Assembly: GCA_036172665.1 (NCBI GenBank)
Contig: CM069870.1
Span: 57,226,212-57,290,211, forward strand
Origin: Prosopocoilus inquinatus
Taxonomy: Eukaryota > Arthropoda > Insecta > Coleoptera > Lucanidae
Direction of reading: 5' to 3'
DNA: 64,000 nt
In this document: positions 58,677 through 64,000 of the stretch, in pieces
Position numbering within the stretch: position 1 is the first letter of the stretch
How the letters are laid out: every line of letters begins with the position of its first letter
Notes under the pieces: generated by a model
What the model was told of the DNA's origin: nothing
Database searches by the model: none
The model's input: the letters and a program-made list of their open reading frames with translations, nothing else
Translations under genes and position numbers: made by a program

Positions 58677-60059
58677 TGTGTCTCTCAAATTTTACTGTTT
58701 GCCAAAGTTGATGCTTACTTACGACCTATTGTTAATTCACCTGGTTATTTTTTATAATGTTATAATTATACTTATTGATGTAGTTTCTCTGTTCACCAAT
58801 ATTCCTACTGATCTGGTGATTGATATTGTTGGTATTAATTGGGATTTCAGCCAACCTTTTTGCAGTGCAAACAAAACTGAATTTCTTAAGATTCTTAATT
58901 TTTTTACTTAATAATAGTTATTTTTCTTTTCAAAATCCTTATTACAAGCAAACTTCAGGAGTTCCTATACGCTCTCCTTCTATATTGGTTCAAATAGTCA
59001 TGGATCATTTATTAGATAATGTAATCTTTAAATTACCTTTCACTTTTGCTTTTATTAGAAAATATGTTGAAGATATTATCATTTGCTGTATCCCTTCTGA
59101 TATGATTGAAACGACCTTGAATACCTTTAATGGTTTTCATACCAACTTAAACTTTACTGTGAAGGTTGAAAATGAATCTTCTTTCCCCTTTCTTGACACT
59201 AAAGTTGTCAGATTATAAGATAATTCAATCATATTAGATTGGCACCAAAAACCTACTCACTCAGGCAGGTTTATCAATAATCATTCTGCGCACCCCGCTA
59301 ATCAAAAATTAACATTTTACGCGCTCAAAAAAGGAGGGTTACGTTAATCTCGCACCTCTCCTATCTTCAAACTCAACTCAAAACTATGTTCTGTAATAAT
59401 GGTTACCCAACTACTTTGGTTAACAAAATTATATTTTCTATTCACAATTGTATCAATAATTCTACAAACAATGACATTGTTTCTGAAACAATTTACAAAA
59501 AATTACGCCACGTTCCAAATTTTACTTCCTAGATCATTAAATGCATCAATAATCTTAATATAAAAGTAGCTAAGTTTAATGTTTTACCCATTAATTTGCT
59601 TTTTAGTAATCGTAAAAACAAAACCCCCATTAATTTATTTAGTTTAATTTAGTTTATTCCGTACCATGTTCTGATTGTAATCAAGTCTACATTGGTCACG
59701 CTTCAAATTGGTTAAAAAGTAAAGTTTCTAAACATATCTGATTGTAAAAATTTTTTCAACAAAGTTTCGAATATTAATGTTTTTGCCCAACACTCACAAA
59801 TCAATGATTATAAGATTGATTTTAAACAATGTCAAAATTTTAGATAAACAAGTCAGTTATCATTTACGTTCTTTTCTAGAAATGTATCATATAAAAAGAT
59901 ATTTTAATTCAATGATTTTCAGGTCTGACATTCAAAATTTGAATTTTTCTTATGAATTTTTGATACATTTTTCGAATTCAGACATGAACGACAAAATTTC
60001 AAATTCGCCACTCTTGAGTCAATTAACACATGCGCATTATTAAACTTTCACTGCTTTAC

Positions 60060-60680
60060 TTGTCGTCGCTATTTTCTGTATTCATTTTTAAAATGTTTTA
60101 ACTTATTTAAATAACCTTGCATGGTTATAAAATAACTATTGTGTGATGTGAAGGCTATCGTTGTTATGCAACTTTTACTATGTGTTTATTTAATGATACA
60201 CAACTATTTCGTAAGTTACTAATATTACTTAACCTTACAATAACTTATCGTTGAATTTTCATTGTTACAGAAAGCTCATAAATTTTACCGAAAGCTTAGC
60301 ACTGAAAACAGGTTTATAAATTTGCCAATTTTGACCAAATACCCGATAATTTTGAATTATTACTTCGCTTCCCAAGATTCGATACTCCTTGTATATGTTC
60401 AGGAATGATAATAAATGATGAAAGACGGACCAAGTAGAAAAATTGTGAAACGGAAAAATGACATAACGCGATAAAACAAGATTTCTGAGCAACAAGAAAA
60501 ATCCGTAGAGCAATCAAAGCTGGTTAATCAAAAAGATAGTTAAAACCTTAATAAAAGAGAAAAATAGATAAATTGAACTGAAGGGGAAACTTGTAAAGAT
60601 AAATTAAGAAGTTTAATTAATTAATTAATTTAGCCAAAATAATTAATTATTTAATTTGGTAAAAACATATTAAAACAATG
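60060..60680. other. Unassigned DNA
   Basis: Probably the 3' region of the Penelope-like element at first. No gene recognised; overlapping minus-strand frames at 60265-60517 have no motif. Confidence 0.3.
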
Positions 60681-60689
60681 GAAAAATAT

Positions 60690-60987
60690 AGGCATACATA
60701 GTCTACAATAAGCTTTACTGTTCTATGTGAATCAAAATGAACCAGAACTGAAGATGAAGCTAAAACATGCTTTACTTTTTCAAAACTTTGTTTACACTCA
60801 ACTGACCACTTCCAAGGTTTACGCTTTTAAAGAAGATAATAATGAGGTTGAAGAAGTGTCGATGCATTTGGGATAAATTTACATTAAAATTTACCGATCC
60901 CAAAAATGACTTTAACTCACTCACTTTTTTAGGTACAGGAATATTTTTAATTGCTAAAATTTTATCCTCAGTCGTGTGCAAGCCAAG
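60690..60987 (-). pseudogene. Ty3-type LTR retrotransposon RT scrap
   Basis: The minus strand reads TTEDKILAIKNIPVPKKVSE followed by LKSFLGSVNF, the end-of-RT block of Ty3-type pol genes (K..AI...P.P....ELRSFLG..N). Then come VNLGSGQLSVNKVLKK and a broken VKHAL-type continuation. No LTRs, protease or integrase found nearby. Confidence 0.65.
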
Positions 60988-60989
60988 GC

Positions 60990-62470
60990 TGAAAAACGTT
61001 TATGAAGCAAAAGAAGAAAGAGACGGAGGGCATGAAAAAGCGAAGTAATAATAGTAGTAATGCGAGGAAGAAAATTGAATGAGCTGACAAATTTAGCCAG
61101 AGGTAGAAAGAAATTCAAGGAGTTTTAGAAGTCCAGATCTCTATACTCAACTCAATCAATACCAACCAACAACAAAAGCAAGTTTAAGAATTGGGCCCAC
61201 TTAGTACTGACGCTTTTCACGCCGAATGTACTGTTCACTCCTTCCACCTTTGCGCGGAAGCGATGCTTCTAATTGTCATTGAATGGAGAGGGAAGATATG
61301 GGAGTAGGTTCAGGTTTTTTCTTCGACGACTAAACGATTTAAATGTATTTAATCGTCAAAACGTTCGCATATCCTAGAGAGATAATAGAAGAAAGTTTCT
61401 CTTTGAAAATATAAAAATGTATGTAATAGTCGCTGCAAATCACCACATATTTTAAATATTTAATTGCAAACAATAAAAACGCTTACAAGTCGACAGTCTT
61501 GTGCTCGATACAGCCACATGAGATTACACCCTTCCAAATACTGTGGGCGGAGCTATTACAGTCCGAGTATTAAATTTTCGTACTGAGCGTGGCCCGATTT
61601 CTTTTCCTTGATCATAAGGTATCACGGTTGACAGGATGCCGTAATAAGTAATCTGACATATGTAATTAATTTAATGAATTCTTTAACCTTTCTGATGGCA
61701 ATCAAACAAGTTTGCAAGCAGCTTTTTTTCTCTTGCCTTGATTTGCAAATACCTAAATTAAACATTAAATTCCTCTCATCTTTTGGCCACATACGATAAC
61801 AAATTAATATGTTAGCATCAGTTTGTAACTTTGTCTATTTATTGTTTACAAATAGTTTTGCTTTAACAAAAATTTTATGTTATTGGTCAAACTTTCAAAT
61901 GTGATACTTTATCCTCACTGTTCAACAAACATTTTGTGACCGAGTCATTTTTAGGCATTTCTGATGTATTTCGGTGCCCTTAAAACGAATCTGAAAACAG
62001 AAATTGCCTGTCACCCACGAATTTTTAGTAACAAGCTTTTATATTTTGTTTATATTTTGCAAGTATGCAAAATATGCAAATTCAAAAAACACTTTGTTTA
62101 ATGTATCAGCACTGATGAATGTACCGTGTTAAGATAAGTTCCTTCCTGTCTATTACATGCATGAAGTACGCACTCAAATAATTTCGATTTCTATTTTGAA
62201 AATTTGGTTGTCGTAAACAAGGAACCACCAAGACGTTGCAACCATATAAAAGAGTTCCTTGCTGATTACTGGACATTAATTCGGGATGCCCCAGAAACAA
62301 AATATCATAATTTTGAAGTAAATGTACCATTAAAAACATACCAATATTGAAATTGTTACAGCAGCGACGGGCAAATAGATTTTTAGTACGAGTCGCGCCG
62401 TCTTGCGTCACAGAATGTTGTCGCAATTTCTCGTTATTTCGCGTTTATTCCAGCAAATTCTGAAAAACAG
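60990..62470. other. Unassigned DNA
   Basis: No supported gene. The 106-codon minus frame at 62106-62426 (internal RCCNNFNIGMFLM) has no recognised domain. Confidence 0.3.
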
Positions 62471-62478
62471 AAATATAC

Positions 62479-62510
62479 TATAAAAGCAGTAGCTGTATCG
62501 ACCCGCCAGT
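62479..62510 (+). promoter_or_regulatory. Candidate TATA/Inr core promoter
   Basis: TATAAAAG at 62479-62486 and CCAGTG with A at 62508, 29 nt downstream, match usual insect TATA-Inr spacing. It may belong to an unrecognised gene or to an LTR. The downstream 62711-63058 frame of 115 codons lacks an ATG at its start and any known motif. Confidence 0.35.
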
Positions 62511-62719
62511 GGAGTGTTTATAAGTTAGGAAGCGAAGTGTATATACCTCGAAAAGTAGAAAGTACATTCTGTAGAAGTGTTATTTGATAGACAAGTGTTG
62601 TAGCTCATTACTATTGTGTTTTTAATTGTATAAAGCGACAATTTGTAATGAAAGTGTTCTGAAATTTAACTACTATAATTTGTAAAGCCCGAATTCGTAA
62701 TAATATATTTGTGTATAAC

Positions 62720-63415
62720 ATAAAACACGTCGTAGCAAACAAAGTGTGGGTGATAGAGAAAATACCTGGTCATTGTCTGCTTTCTGGTGAAATTTTACGT
62801 GACATGCACCCTGTTTTATTCATATCACAAAAAAAAGTTAATTTTTGTTTACCAGTTATTGTCAACAATGAAGGATTCTCGACATTGTTGCGATCGTTCA
62901 ATACATTTTTGGGGATAGGCTTTATCATAATACATCACTCATCGCTCTTTCGGTTGGTGGTGATGTGCTCTCACTTTTCAACGCAGAAACGCATTCATAG
63001 GCGGAAAAAGTCGGGAATCGTTTTTCTGAGGTGTCAACCGCGTAATTTCGCCGAATAATTTATCACCGCGTTCATTGTGGGGCCCTGAATGATGCACGTC
63101 TTTGCTCTAACTTTAAATTAAACATAGGCTGCGGGCCGGATACAAAAAATGTTTTGTCGTTTCGAACGCAAAAATTACAGTACTTGTAGGACGTAAAAAC
63201 GAGGAACGATACCGATATATTTCATTATAAAAATTTTTATATAAATTTTTTTTGACATTTAAAAGTGTCATGAAAGTCACATTAAGCTGTTTTTCTTGAA
63301 TGAAAAATGATATATCCTTTTATTTCTCGGTTTAAGTATAACTTTTAAAAGAAGGTGAATAATAATAATAAATAAATTTACGGGCAACAAACCACGTAGA
63401 TTAATTTTGTGTGTT
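62720..63415. other. Unassigned DNA with one long open frame
   Basis: The frame to 63058 ends RIHRRKKSGIVFLRCQPRNF. It could be an exon but no splice sites or start support it. The rest is AT-rich. Confidence 0.25.
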
Positions 63416-63418
63416 ATA

Positions 63419-64000
63419 CAGGTTCATTCAAAGTAAGTGTTTATGCGTGTAATACAGGGTGATTCAAAATAAGTGTTAGATCAGTTAACCACAGGTGGCA
63501 CATGAAAGAACGGGGCAAAACAAAGACTATAAGCACCGTTTTTCGCCACGTACGGTATGTGTGGTATGAGATTCAGATATACATTGACTGACGAATTCTG
63601 GAAAGCTGTACTGTATCACAACTCTTTGAATTAAGGCGAAACACATGTGTGTACCTTGGACTGAAACTATATATCGCTCCTGTTCTTGTACTTTTGCGGA
63701 ACCATTGAATAACGTACTATTTGTGCATGCCTAGTGTTAGTACACGAGACTTCTGCTTAATTTGTGATCTTTATAAAATTATTGAAATTAGTGCCTATTA
63801 AAATTGTCTTGGTTGAACAGCCATAGAACTGACTAATATGCTCTTAGTTTGTGGAGAATGTCATCAAAGTGGAAATGTCCTGTGGTCATTTAATTTTTAT
63901 TTATAGAGTCACATGAATAGTTTAGATTATAATGATCTATTTAACGTTGTTAAAAAACAACGTCTCCTAACATTAACTTTGTTGGTAGCGATCATTTCTT
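63419..64000 (+). mobile_element. Two tandem TIR-element left ends, running off the window
   Basis: CAGGTTCATTCAAAGTAAGT at 63419 and CAGGGTGATTCAAAATAAGT at 63455, each after TA, are 36 bp apart and match the ends of 34845-35942. The second may be an insertion into or beside the first. No right end is visible. Confidence 0.5.

Larger units (their letters stand above)
57640..60050 (+). pseudogene. Penelope-like retroelement: RT plus GIY-YIG endonuclease, broken
   Basis: An N-terminal LTNSDILSETKDL..TKFSTAGVTNKIP block is followed by LVLKVDKGSTTVIMDKTDY (58290). Next come FYCLPK (58683), RT motif A DVVSLFTNIPTDLVIDIV (58780) and YKQTSGVPIRSPS (58945). The catalytic box is YVED at 59063-59074 instead of YVDD, and FPFLDTKVV follows. 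After several shifts, VPCSDCNQVYIGHASNWLKS (about 59655-59715) is the GIY-YIG-type endonuclease start, and HYHIKRY-like text runs to 60040. This RT-then-GIY-YIG order defines Penelope-like elements. It has a stranger's repeat inserted at 58486-58676. Confidence 0.85.

Noticed and set aside
62106..62426. 106-codon minus-strand ORF
   Set aside because: No domain, and the length is not exceptional for the base composition.

Overview
The window looks like nuclear DNA of an insect, probably a beetle (lineage is inference). It is AT-rich, gene-poor and crowded with decayed transposons. The support is an insect-type ecdysteroid-kinase-like (CHK) gene, GT-AG introns with AATAAA signals, and hAT, mariner, Tc1, CR1/Jockey-like, Penelope-like and Ty3-like remains. 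I see no bacterial operon, rRNA, tRNA or CRISPR array.

Layout. 0.3-4.5 kb: a CR1/Jockey-type LINE on the minus strand, split by a hAT transposon with perfect 8-bp target-site duplications. 4.7-13 kb: a small family of atypical rhodopsin-like seven-helix receptors. It has two intact single-coding-exon genes in divergent orientation (6406-7299 minus, 11811-12695 plus) and a third, broken copy at 4693-5083. A mariner-type relic lies between the two genes. 14.4-16.2 kb: a LINE relic with RT, RNase H and zinc-knuckle pieces. 19.3-21.6 kb: mariner and Tc1 relics, then a hammerhead-ribozyme-like element. 23.6-36 kb: inverted-repeat elements (including a 1.8-kb foldback element abutting a 1.1-kb TIR element), a Tc1 relic, and an internally deleted derivative of the first hAT. 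40.6-41.8 kb: a complete CHK-kinase gene on the minus strand. 42.5-52.5 kb: mostly MITEs and unassigned DNA, with a patchwork mitochondrial insertion at 49.75 kb. 53-60 kb: a second LINE relic carrying a nested MITE, a well-bounded 52-nt candidate exon, and a Penelope-like element with RT and GIY-YIG parts. 60.7 kb: a Ty3-type RT scrap. 62-64 kb: a possible core promoter and two TIR-element ends.

How the parts relate. Only three full coding regions are well supported: two receptors and one kinase. The receptors share a start context, a candidate 5'-UTR intron immediately before the ATG, and candidate upstream ORFs ending at the same overlapping TGA. That suggests tandem duplication with retained regulation. 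Isolated candidate exons at 38.0-38.6 kb and 56.8 kb on the minus strand suggest that part of the window is intron of one or more large genes. The most unusual element is the minus-strand hammerhead-like fold at 21354-21418, which lies between 37-bp inverted repeats. A weaker hammerhead-like copy is at 10.0 kb, a core-less hairpin relic is at 42.7 kb, and a mutated one lies beside the Penelope-like element at 57.7 kb.
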